A DNA stretch of 8,927 nt from Candidatus Thorarchaeota archaeon MP11T_1. Lineage in GTDB: Archaea > Asgardarchaeota > Thorarchaeia > Thorarchaeales > Thorarchaeaceae. The notes beneath the pieces were generated by a model. That model saw only the letters and a list, made by a program, of their open reading frames with translations. It did no database searches and was not told the DNA's origin. The stretch lies in the NCBI GenBank assembly GCA_002825515.1, contig PJET01000025.1, positions 1-8,927 on the forward strand, in the 5' to 3' direction. The position numbers were made by a program, and so were the translations under genes. Shown in pieces: positions 1 to 4,679 of the stretch; position 1 is the first letter of the stretch, and each line of letters starts with the position of its first letter.

Positions 1-141
1 GTGATTGACACTTACAAAACCTACTCTCGTGAAAGATTTACAAATTGGACGATCCATGTCAGAGTTCTCGAAGGAGAAAAAGCTGGAAAAGAGTACAGGT
101 TATCCAACATCGCTTTATACACAAAGGAAGAGTTGACTTAG
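1..141 (+). CDS. Hypothetical protein, C-terminal part (left-edge partial)
   Basis: Frame 1 is open from the first base to a TAG at 139-141 and encodes 46 residues, with a charged stretch (VRVLEGEKAGKEYRLSNIAL) near the middle. The window starts at GTG, and GTGAT is also the tail of the extended SD seen elsewhere here. The GTG could therefore be a true start, the end of an SD, or an internal codon. I treat the gene as truncated at the left edge. Repeat E1 begins 9 bases after its stop. I do not recognise the family. Its reality rests on the clean reading frame, the same direction as all neighbours, and a stop placed just before a structured gap. Confidence 0.55.
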   Translation: MIDTYKTYSRERFTNWTIHVRVLEGEKAGKEYRLSNIALYTKEELT

Positions 142-150
142 GAAGAGGTT

Positions 151-208
151 GCTTGCAAGCACGGAGCAGAGCTTGTCTAGGACGAGTTCTGCTTTGTGTC
201 CATATTGC
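151..208 (+). repeat. Intergenic repeat E, copy 1 (E1)
   Basis: A 58-base element begins with the palindrome TGCTTGCAAGCA (150-161) and ends GTGTCCATATTGC. Its reverse complement recurs at 717-773 (about 45 of 58 positions match by eye), and its left half recurs at 1557-1587. It fills the gap between the partial first gene and the gene at 224. The core 165-193 is nearly self-complementary. No transposase or target-site duplication is visible. Confidence 0.75.
159..199 (+). promoter_or_regulatory. 19-bp RNA hairpin with TAG triloop inside E1
   Basis: Bases 159-177 pair with 181-199 without a bulge, leaving the loop TAG (178-180). Five pairs are G-U (159/199, 163/195, 164/194, 171/187, 174/184). 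All would be C-A mismatches in RNA from the opposite strand, so the fold belongs to the + strand transcript. No U-tract follows, so it is not a standard terminator. It ends 14 bases before the SD at 213-218. A processing site, stability element or protein-binding site are possibilities; the role is unknown. Confidence 0.6.
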
Positions 209-223
209 TTCTAGGAGAGAGAA

Positions 224-700
224 ATGAATGATAAAACAATAGGACATCTGATGATGGAAGTTGACAAGTTATGGAAAGAATGTGTGCTTGTCATTCATCC
301 AGAATCGGAGAAAGAATATTTTTCACAAGATGGAGACTTTGCGTTCCATTGTTTCTCGACAAAGAATTTTGGATACTTAGAGGATTTAAGCGTTTGGTTT
401 TGGGATAAGAAGGAAGACAAAGTTGCTGGAAGACTCGATTATGGAGTGCCAAATCGAGAGCTGATACTGAATATCTGGAGCTACTACGAGGACAAAGATA
501 TAGATGAGGAAGATCAGCGAGATGGATACACAAGAGGTCTTCCAAGTGAGTGGAGGAGAAAATATATTGCCCTTTTGGGGCTGATGTTAGTTAGAGGTTT
601 TGAGCACGTCAAAGTTTTATTTTGTGACGACGGAGGGCCTCCAGACACAGTTGTCGAAGCTCTCCAAGTCCTTCTGAACGAAATAGAAAACCTTGAATGA
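224..700 (+). CDS. Hypothetical protein bracketed by inverted repeats
   Basis: This gene encodes 158 residues. ATG at 224 follows an SD (AGGAGA, 213-218) at normal spacing. The protein is acidic and soluble, with no signal peptide or membrane helix. It has an aromatic-rich middle (SVWFWDKKED, near residue 56), an Asp/Glu-rich stretch around residues 87-98, a hydrophobic segment (YIALLGLMLVRGFEHVKVLF) near residues 114-133, and a C-terminal helix. I do not recognise a family. It is the only gene between inverted repeats E1 and E2, so it may be a separately acquired cassette. Codon use looks like its neighbours. Confidence 0.8.
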   Translation: MNDKTIGHLMMEVDKLWKECVLVIHPESEKEYFSQDGDFAFHCFSTKNFGYLEDLSVWFWDKKEDKVAGRLDYGVPNRELILNIWSYYEDKDIDEEDQRDGYTRGLPSEWRRKYIALLGLMLVRGFEHVKVLFCDDGGPPDTVVEALQVLLNEIENLE

Positions 701-716
701 ATCCCAAACTACTAAT

Positions 717-773
717 GCAATGTGGACACTAAGCAGGGCTTGTCTAGTCGAGTTCTGTTGGATGCTTGCAAGC
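717..773 (-). repeat. Intergenic repeat E, inverted copy 2 (E2)
   Basis: Read on the - strand, this 57-base element starts with GCTTGCAAGCATCCA and ends GTGTCCACATTGC, matching E1 from end to end. The core 732-759 instead matches the E1 core better on the + strand (about 25 of 29 bases, against about 21 inverted). It forms an 11-bp + strand hairpin, 732-742 with 749-759, containing four G-U pairs and a 6-base loop. The element ends just before the SD (AAGGAG, 775-780) of the gene at 787. Confidence 0.75.
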
Positions 774-786
774 GAAGGAGTAGGCG

Positions 787-1269
787 ATGTCAAAAAGATG
801 GGGAGAGCCTTCTGGTAAATTCAGATCAAATCTGAATGTCAAGGTACACAGATTCGATCCCATGATTGGGGGCAAAGTAGTCTGCTTTAACGAGGAAACT
901 TTTCACATCATTGTCGGAGAGGTCGTCGATTTTCTCCCATATGGTGCTGAGTTCATTGACCGAAAATGGGACGATGCTTGCTATGTCGTCCAAGAACTTG
1001 ACACCAAAGAGAAATCGCATTGGCGACCAGCACGAGTAACTCCTTACGATGATGCTCCATGCTGGCTAGGAACAATGCCAACTATCTGTGACGTTTGCAG
1101 GAGAAAGTTCACCAACAACATCATGATCGATGGAAGATTGAGAAGAGGGTCTTGGGGTTGTCTTTGTGAAACGTGCCATAAGATATTCGGCTGTGGCATA
1201 GGCAAAGGCAACGGTCAAATGTATTTACTCGAAGAGAAGAGCCAGCGTTGGTTCAAGATTGGAGGGTGA
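787..1269 (+). CDS. C-terminal zinc-ribbon protein
   Basis: A protein of 160 residues; ATG at 787 follows SD AAGGAG with 6 bases of spacing. Residues 1-95 form an unrecognised, probably beta-rich domain (FHIIVGEVVDFL, residues 39-50). Residues 100-146 look like a treble-clef or zinc-ribbon unit: C101-X2-C104, then C127-X2-C130, followed by HKIFGCGIGKGNGQMY. This resembles a widespread small family in phages and bacteria of the pattern CDICxxx..IDGRxxxGxWxxxCxxCHxxxGxGxGxGxGQxY, recalled from memory and not checked. Zinc binding is a confident inference; the partner or substrate is unknown. Its stop is 3 bases before the next start and the SD of that gene lies in its last codons, so the two are probably translationally coupled. 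Confidence 0.85.
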   Translation: MSKRWGEPSGKFRSNLNVKVHRFDPMIGGKVVCFNEETFHIIVGEVVDFLPYGAEFIDRKWDDACYVVQELDTKEKSHWRPARVTPYDDAPCWLGTMPTICDVCRRKFTNNIMIDGRLRRGSWGCLCETCHKIFGCGIGKGNGQMYLLEEKSQRWFKIGG

Positions 1270-1272
1270 GTT

Positions 1273-1536
1273 ATGCCAGAAGATATAAACAAAAAACCCT
1301 TTTATTGGGTTTATGTAAAAAAAGAGGATTCTGTATTCATCCAAGAATCGAAGCCCAAGAGGAAAGTCTATGTTTCCGAAACAGAAGAAGATTTGGGAGA
1401 CCAACATTACAGACACCACTTCAGGCTTTGGGTCGATGGAGAGAGTAGAGGCAAGAAGGTTTTTGAATCGCATCATGGATTTGACAGAGGTCCCCGAAGG
1501 AGGGGGATTATCAAGAGGATGATTTTAGAGGCGTAG
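1273..1536 (+). CDS. Hypothetical basic protein
   Basis: A product of 87 residues. ATG at 1273 uses the SD GGAGGG in the final codons of the upstream gene. The N-terminal half has strand-like hydrophobic segments (KPFYWVYVKKEDSVFIQ). The C-terminal 20 residues are strongly basic (FDRGPRRRGIIKRMILEA), which would suit nucleic-acid contact but proves nothing. There are no cysteines. No family is recognised. It forms a coupled pair with the zinc-ribbon gene before it and is followed by a gap holding a 15-base repeat and E3. Confidence 0.75.
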   Translation: MPEDINKKPFYWVYVKKEDSVFIQESKPKRKVYVSETEEDLGDQHYRHHFRLWVDGESRGKKVFESHHGFDRGPRRRGIIKRMILEA

Positions 1537-1540
1537 GAGA

Positions 1541-1555
1541 GAGAAAATTTTAACC
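1541..1555 (+). repeat. 15-base intergenic repeat GAGAAAATTTTAACC, copy 1
   Basis: GAGAAAATTTTAACC occurs here and again at 4648-4662, in both cases just upstream of a gene and preceded by GTAGG. It contains the palindrome AAAATTTT. A shorter relative, AATTTAACCAAA, lies at 7563-7574. It could be an AT-rich upstream element or a protein site. No clear -35/-10 pair accompanies it. Confidence 0.45.
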
Positions 1556-1556
1556 T

Positions 1557-1587
1557 GCTTGCAAGCATCCAGCAGCATTTGACTAGA
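1557..1587 (+). repeat. Half copy of intergenic repeat E (E3)
   Basis: 31 bases starting GCTTGCAAGCATCCA match the - strand reading of E2 at about 27 of 31 positions. The right half (the GTGTCCA end) is missing, and the SD AAAGGAGGTGAT of the next gene starts at once. It has the same orientation as E1 and does not form the hairpin. Confidence 0.7.
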
Positions 1588-1602
1588 AAGGAGGTGATAC
1601 AG

Positions 1603-1992
1603 ATGGAAAACTTGATGCAAGAGGAGTTTGACGAGACCTATGCTGAATTGCTAAAGGTCGATCCTCATCAAAAGTTCGTGAGGAAGATCATGCCCCCCAA
1701 GCCTCATGCTCGATGTTGTCAGCTGGACAAGCACACAAAGGCTGAGATCAGGGAGTTTATGAGGGAGTTTGCTTGGGATGGGTATCAGTCAGGGAGAATC
1801 TATCACGATAGGAGAACTCATGTTTGGGCTTATTCTTGTCTGTCGGCTACGCTTGAGCCTGAGTATCTTGTCAAGAAGGCTGAGGAATTAGAAAAACTGT
1901 TTCCAGTCAAAGTTTATCTGCTTCCTCATGTTCAGTGGACAGGTTATCGTCCATCATCGTATTTCAAGTTTAGGGCGACTTACTTGCCTTAG
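1603..1992 (+). CDS. Hypothetical protein
   Basis: A protein of 129 residues. ATG at 1603 was chosen because SD AAAGGAGGTGAT (1588-1599) lies just upstream; an in-frame TTG at 1579 sits inside E3 and has no SD. The N-terminus is acidic and helical. Residues 28-39 hold a Pro/His/Cys patch (IMPPKPHARCCQ). The C-terminal 70 residues look alpha/beta (EYLVKKAEELEKLFPVKVYL, then YFKFRATYLP). There are no membrane segments. I do not recognise a family. It starts the tightly packed run 1603-2723. Confidence 0.8.
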   Translation: MENLMQEEFDETYAELLKVDPHQKFVRKIMPPKPHARCCQLDKHTKAEIREFMREFAWDGYQSGRIYHDRRTHVWAYSCLSATLEPEYLVKKAEELEKLFPVKVYLLPHVQWTGYRPSSYFKFRATYLP

Positions 1993-2004
1993 GAGGTAAT
2001 CGTT

Positions 2005-2190
2005 ATGATGGAAGCTGTAATTCTACTTCCTGTCGAAGCATACATCTCCTATAAAGAGATGATTGCTTCCATTATCTTTGACTTTGAGGGAGAGGATTAT
2101 GTCCGACCCCACGAAGAGGATTGCCATGCTTTAGCAGAGAAGATATTGGAGGCACTTCAGATCGGAGTAGAAGGGATAGACAGAGGTTAA
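2005..2190 (+). CDS. Small acidic hypothetical protein
   Basis: This gene encodes 61 residues. ATG at 2005 lies 8 bases after SD AGGAGG (1991-1996); a second ATG at 2008 is also possible. The N-terminus has a hydrophobic strand (AVILLPVEAYISYKEMIAS), too short and polar for a membrane anchor. The middle is acidic (FDFEGEDYVRPHEED) and the C-terminus helical (ALAEKILEAL). No family is recognised. It lies 12 bases after the previous gene, and the next SD begins right after its stop. Confidence 0.75.
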   Translation: MMEAVILLPVEAYISYKEMIASIIFDFEGEDYVRPHEEDCHALAEKILEALQIGVEGIDRG

Positions 2191-2200
2191 GGAGGTGCTC

Positions 2201-2344
2201 ATGTTCACAATCGGACAGTTGATTCGAGGTCCTTTCTACTGTCCAAGCTGTGACAGAAATGTCCTTGCTGTTGTTTTTCAAGGCGAAGGTAGAGTCAACG
2301 CTTGGATGTGTGAGGATTGCGATGAATTGCAGAAAGGAGGGTGA
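2201..2344 (+). CDS. Mini zinc-ribbon protein, 47 aa
   Basis: A short gene easily missed by length cut-offs. ATG at 2201 follows GGAGG (2191-2195) at 5-base spacing and the frame ends with TGA at 2342-2344. The 47 residues contain two CX2C knuckles, C14-X2-C17 (FYCPSCDRN) and C37-X2-C40 (WMCEDCDEL), spaced by 19 residues. This is a typical zinc-ribbon layout of two beta-hairpins holding one Zn. Zinc binding is inferred from the motif; a target is unknown. The SD of the next gene (AAAGGAGGGTGAT) overlaps its final codons, so translation is probably coupled. Confidence 0.8.
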   Translation: MFTIGQLIRGPFYCPSCDRNVLAVVFQGEGRVNAWMCEDCDELQKGG

Positions 2345-2345
2345 T

Positions 2346-2516
2346 ATGGTTCCTTACGTTTGTGCAAGATGTGGAAGAGAGCTTTGGCTTCCCATCTGCG
2401 ATTGCAATGTGAAGGATCCTTTGGACGATGATCGAGATCAGGAAAACCCTTGTGAATTTAGTGAAGGGTACAATTTCGAGAATTGGGATTTTGATAGTGA
2501 CCCAGATTGGAGGTAA
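2346..2516 (+). CDS. Small CX2C/CXC zinc-binding acidic protein, 56 aa
   Basis: ATG at 2346 lies 1 base after the preceding stop and 5 bases after GGAGG. Starting further upstream would read through the 2201-2344 gene out of frame. The N-terminus has C6-X2-C9 (YVCARCGREL) and C18-X-C20 (ICDCNV), a compact metal-binding knuckle pair. The last 36 residues are very acidic and aromatic (NFENWDFDSDPDWR at the end), which may mimic nucleic acid or dock a basic partner; that is only a suggestion. It is the second zinc-knuckle protein in a row. The SD of the next gene overlaps its stop. Confidence 0.75.
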   Translation: MVPYVCARCGRELWLPICDCNVKDPLDDDRDQENPCEFSEGYNFENWDFDSDPDWR

Positions 2517-2519
2517 GTC

Positions 2520-2723
2520 ATGTCAGAAAATGTCCTGAAACTCAATGAGGATGATATTAATTTCCTAAGAAAGATTTGTCTTACGGAAGCTGAGAGGTTC
2601 CTAAAAAGGCGAGATCATTTAAGAGAAGAAGGTCTTTTAGGAACTGCTGCTGATGCAGGAATGATGGTCAGCAGATTTACTGAACTGGCAGCCAAATTGA
2701 ATTTCATGTTGGCTACTATGTAG
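2520..2723 (+). CDS. Small helical hypothetical protein
   Basis: This gene encodes 67 residues; ATG at 2520 follows SD GGAGG (2510-2514). The sequence is almost wholly helix-forming, with Leu, Ala, Glu and Arg in amphipathic patterns (DDINFLRKICLTEAERFLKR, then SRFTELAAKLNFMLATM). It probably forms a helical hairpin and may oligomerise. No family is recognised. It ends the run 1603-2723, and the gap after it holds an 11-bp stem-loop. Confidence 0.75.
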   Translation: MSENVLKLNEDDINFLRKICLTEAERFLKRRDHLREEGLLGTAADAGMMVSRFTELAAKLNFMLATM

Positions 2724-2743
2724 TAAGCCTGAAGCTTGCTTAG

Positions 2744-2770
2744 GAAGCATCAGTTCCATACTGATGCTTC
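2744..2770 (+). promoter_or_regulatory. 11-bp perfect stem-loop between genes
   Basis: GAAGCATCAGT (2744-2754) pairs perfectly with ACTGATGCTTC (2760-2770) around the loop TCCAT. The bases after it (ACTTGGAAGTTTCC) are not a U-tract, so intrinsic termination is doubtful. It sits in an 81-base gap ahead of the strong SD at 2789-2798. It could act in mRNA processing or stability, or as a weak terminator. Confidence 0.5.
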
Positions 2771-2804
2771 ACTTGGAAGTTTCCAGGAAAGGAGGTGATT
2801 AGCA

Positions 2805-2996
2805 ATGGCTGAGGCAGCCAAAAAGGTTGTCAAACTGCATGATCTGGAATTAAATGCAGTTTGGGTCGGGGATACTGTGAATTACCATAAGTACAAGGTA
2901 AAGGCTGACAATAGTGTGTTTTTACCTGAAAAGATTTACATTCCCAAAGACAAGCAGGTCCCCAAGAGAGTAGTGATCAACTTAACCCAAGAGTAA
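2805..2996 (+). CDS. Small basic hypothetical protein
   Basis: This gene encodes 63 residues; ATG at 2805 follows SD AAAGGAGGTGAT with 5 bases to the start. It reads as a small beta-rich domain with alternating hydrophobic strands (AVWVGDTVNYHKYKVKADN, EKIYIPKDKQ, KRVVINLTQE) and a Lys-rich N-terminus. A small beta-barrel that binds nucleic acid would fit the size and charge, but I cannot assign it to a family. It lies 29 bases before the putative DNA-binding gene, and both start with very strong SDs, so both products may be abundant. Confidence 0.75.
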   Translation: MAEAAKKVVKLHDLELNAVWVGDTVNYHKYKVKADNSVFLPEKIYIPKDKQVPKRVVINLTQE

Positions 2997-3025
2997 ACCA
3001 ACCCACAACCAAAGGAGGTAAGCAA

Positions 3026-3622
3026 ATGAAGAAGAAGGACGTGATCGAGAGGCTAAAGGAAGCTAAGGTGGAGTTCGACAAATCCAAATCAGCGAAGCAG
3101 TTGATTGAGGAATTTCCTCAAATCTTTGCTCCTGCTGAAGCGACTCCAGCCGAAGAGAAGGCTGAGGAGAGTGTTGCTGCTCCTGTGTCTACTGTCTTGA
3201 CTGAAGTTCCTAACGAGCTTCAAGGTGAGACCTGTGACGATGCTTTGTTCCTGCAAGGCAAAGCTGATCCAACTGATGAAGCCTGCAGGGATTGCAAAGC
3301 TCTGGATGCTTGTTTAGCACAGCAGGCTGCCTTGACTGGGGCGAAGACAGCTCCAAAGAAGACAGGGAGCAGGGCCGCCAAAAGCTCAGAGTCCAAGCTG
3401 TTCATCCAGAACATGATTGATGCTGGAAAGTACACTCGCCAGCAGATCATGGACGCTTACATGGCAGCTTATCCTTCTCACCAGAAGTCAACTGTTGGGA
3501 CTTACTTGTCAGATAGTAAGAACCCCAAGTACAAGCCTTTCCCGTGGCTGGCAACGGTTGACAAGAAGAACAAGGTTTTCTCTTTCATTAAAGAGGAGGA
3601 CGCTGATGAAAAGGCAGCCTAG
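3026..3622 (+). CDS. Putative DNA-binding protein: SAP/HeH-like N-terminus, Cys cluster, winged-helix-like C-terminus
   Basis: A protein of 198 residues; ATG at 3026 follows AAAGGAGG. Residues 1-32 (KKKDVIERLKEAKVEFDKSK, then KQLIEEFP) resemble the helix-extension-helix/SAP-type unit found at the N-terminus of some phage proteins. Residues 34-66 are a flexible Ala/Pro/Glu linker. C70, C87, C90 and C96 form a CX16CX2CX5C cluster, typical of a metal-binding knot. A basic Lys/Thr/Ala linker follows (105-123). Residues 124-189 (FIQNMIDAGKYTRQQIMDAY, a second helix, then KVFSFIKE) look like a small winged helix. DNA binding and metal binding are inferences; the target is unknown. The gene for a membrane protein begins inside its last codons. 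Confidence 0.8.
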   Translation: MKKKDVIERLKEAKVEFDKSKSAKQLIEEFPQIFAPAEATPAEEKAEESVAAPVSTVLTEVPNELQGETCDDALFLQGKADPTDEACRDCKALDACLAQQAALTGAKTAPKKTGSRAAKSSESKLFIQNMIDAGKYTRQQIMDAYMAAYPSHQKSTVGTYLSDSKNPKYKPFPWLATVDKKNKVFSFIKEEDADEKAA

Positions 3623-3815
3623 AAAGCTTCCTTTAGAGGAGAAGCTTTGTCTTGCAGCCATAACCATTTTCTGCTTTGGACTCTGCTTAATGCTCAATTT
3701 TGGGGAGATGCCGTTCCTTGTTTGTTTAGCTTTCTCCCTGAGCCTGTGCATTGCAGGTCTGCTTTATTCCCACAAGCGAGAAAATAATGCAAGGCAAAAC
3801 CGTTACCTGCCGTAA
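3606..3815 (+). CDS. Small two-helix membrane protein
   Basis: A protein of 69 residues. The ATG at 3606 follows an SD (GAGGAGG, 3593-3599) that lies inside the preceding gene, so the two overlap by 17 bases in different frames. The same frame is open further upstream, but that part is the shadow of the preceding gene. After a basic N-terminus (MKRQPRKLPLEEK) come two hydrophobic segments at residues 14-32 and 36-54, joined by a short FGEM turn, and a polar basic tail. By the positive-inside rule both ends would face the cytoplasm. Function is unknown; small phage membrane proteins include holin-like, exclusion and host-modifying types, and nothing here decides among them. Confidence 0.75.
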   Translation: MKRQPRKLPLEEKLCLAAITIFCFGLCLMLNFGEMPFLVCLAFSLSLCIAGLLYSHKRENNARQNRYLP

Positions 3816-3867
3816 CTCCTGATCGAGTGTTTGGGACTGTATATCCCAAGCACTCTCTTGAGGAGTT
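3814..3867 (+). promoter_or_regulatory. Two-part stem-loop leader before the DUF2786 gene
   Basis: The inner stem pairs GAGTGTTTGGG (3825-3835) with CCCAAGCACTC (3845-3855), 11 bp with one G-U, around a 9-base loop. The outer stem pairs AACTCCT (3814-3820) with AGGAGTT (3861-3867), separated by an internal loop. CTCCT at 3816-3820 could instead pair with the SD AGGAGG at 3885-3890, so the structure may affect access to the start at 3896. No U-tract follows. Confidence 0.5.
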
Positions 3868-3895
3868 AACCTTAACCGAGCAGAAGGAGGAGCTT

Positions 3896-4618
3896 ATGGA
3901 AAAGAAAGACAAGCAGAGGCTTATCGAAGTTGTCTCCAAACTCGTTGCCCTAGCGAATGATGCTGGGGCGACTGATGGGGAAAAGGCGGCTGCTACTGAG
4001 AAGGCTGCAAAGATTATGGCGAAGTATTCGATCTCCGACTTTGAGATTGGTGCTTTCAATGGTGAAGCTGAACTCGACCTCACAAGGGTTGACATTGAAG
4101 GCTTGACTGGAAGGCACCGCAACTGGGAGAGCACGTTAGCTGGAACAATCGCCAGAGTCTTTGATTCCCGTGTAGTCCTTACGACCTACACCGAGCCTTG
4201 GAGTGCAAGCTTTGTTGGGTTCTCTGCTGATGTGGAAGTGAGTGTCCACTTCTACACAAGGCTAAGGCGGGCTGTCACCAGATACTCTAAGTTAGAGTAT
4301 CCAGGTGCCCAGCTCAAAAACAGGAATGTGTTTGCTTACGGTATGGTTCGCAAGCTGGGACAAAGACTTCAGGAGGCTTTCGTGAAGAGGGACGAGTATA
4401 TTCCTTCTGATTGCAAAGACCTTGTTATTGCAAAAGGCTGCAAGGTGAAAGACTTCATGGAAGAGCTTTTCCCGAACACTAGATCGACAAGCGGACCAAA
4501 GATCAAAGGCAGCAGGGAAGCATACATCAAAGGTCAAAAGGCTGGAGAGAAAGTGACCCTGCATACACCTATTGCAGCAAGCAATGGAGACAGGAGGCAT
4601 CTGACAACAAAACATTAG
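3896..4618 (+). CDS. DUF2786 domain protein
   Basis: A protein of 240 residues. ATG at 3896 follows SD AAGGAGGAG; a GTG at 3827 in the same frame lies inside the leader hairpin and has no SD. Residues 5-50 match the DUF2786 pattern: a helix IEVVSKLVALANDAGA, then EKAAATEKAAKIMAKYSIS. The C-terminal part is the longer alpha/beta region usual in phage members, with a conserved-looking end (YIKGQKAGEKVTLHTPI). DUF2786 proteins are common in phages, actinobacteria and firmicutes and have no established function. The adjacency to DUF932 suggests a shared accessory module. Confidence in the family is good; none in a biochemical role. Confidence 0.88.
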   Translation: MEKKDKQRLIEVVSKLVALANDAGATDGEKAAATEKAAKIMAKYSISDFEIGAFNGEAELDLTRVDIEGLTGRHRNWESTLAGTIARVFDSRVVLTTYTEPWSASFVGFSADVEVSVHFYTRLRRAVTRYSKLEYPGAQLKNRNVFAYGMVRKLGQRLQEAFVKRDEYIPSDCKDLVIAKGCKVKDFMEELFPNTRSTSGPKIKGSREAYIKGQKAGEKVTLHTPIAASNGDRRHLTTKH

Positions 4619-4647
4619 GAGAGGAAGCTAGTAGTTTGTTTGTAGGC

Positions 4648-4662
4648 GAGAAAATTTTAACC
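4648..4662 (+). repeat. 15-base intergenic repeat GAGAAAATTTTAACC, copy 2
   Basis: Identical to 1541-1555 and likewise preceded by GTAGG. It ends 6 bases before the SD AAGGAGG (4667-4673) of the DUF932 gene. Both copies sit on the upstream side of a gene that begins a new group. Confidence 0.45.
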
Positions 4663-4679
4663 AAAAAGGAGGTAGTAAA

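Noticed and set aside
1..22. Similarity of the first bases (GTGATTGACACTTACA) to 8598-8613 inside the gene at 8409
   Set aside because: About 20 bases alike, but the proteins diverge at once after V-I-D-T-Y; probably chance linked to SD-like GGTGATTG.
45..227. 60-residue + strand frame starting at TTG 45
   Set aside because: It has no SD, is rich in Arg/Cys, crosses the E1 repeat and overlaps the better frame 1-141.
2250..2345. Upstream extension of the 2346 gene to 2250
   Set aside because: It would overlap the 2201-2344 zinc ribbon in another frame and lacks an SD, while ATG 2346 has a strong one.
2724..2804. Rho-independent terminator at the 2744-2770 stem-loop
   Set aside because: The stem is good but the downstream bases hold no U-tract, so I list it only as a stem-loop.
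3220..3450. - strand frames opposite the 3026 gene and opposite other genes (for example 3694-4134, 4292-4907, 6785-7069)
   Set aside because: They lack SDs and lie antisense to genes with strong SDs and recognisable domains; these are shadows.
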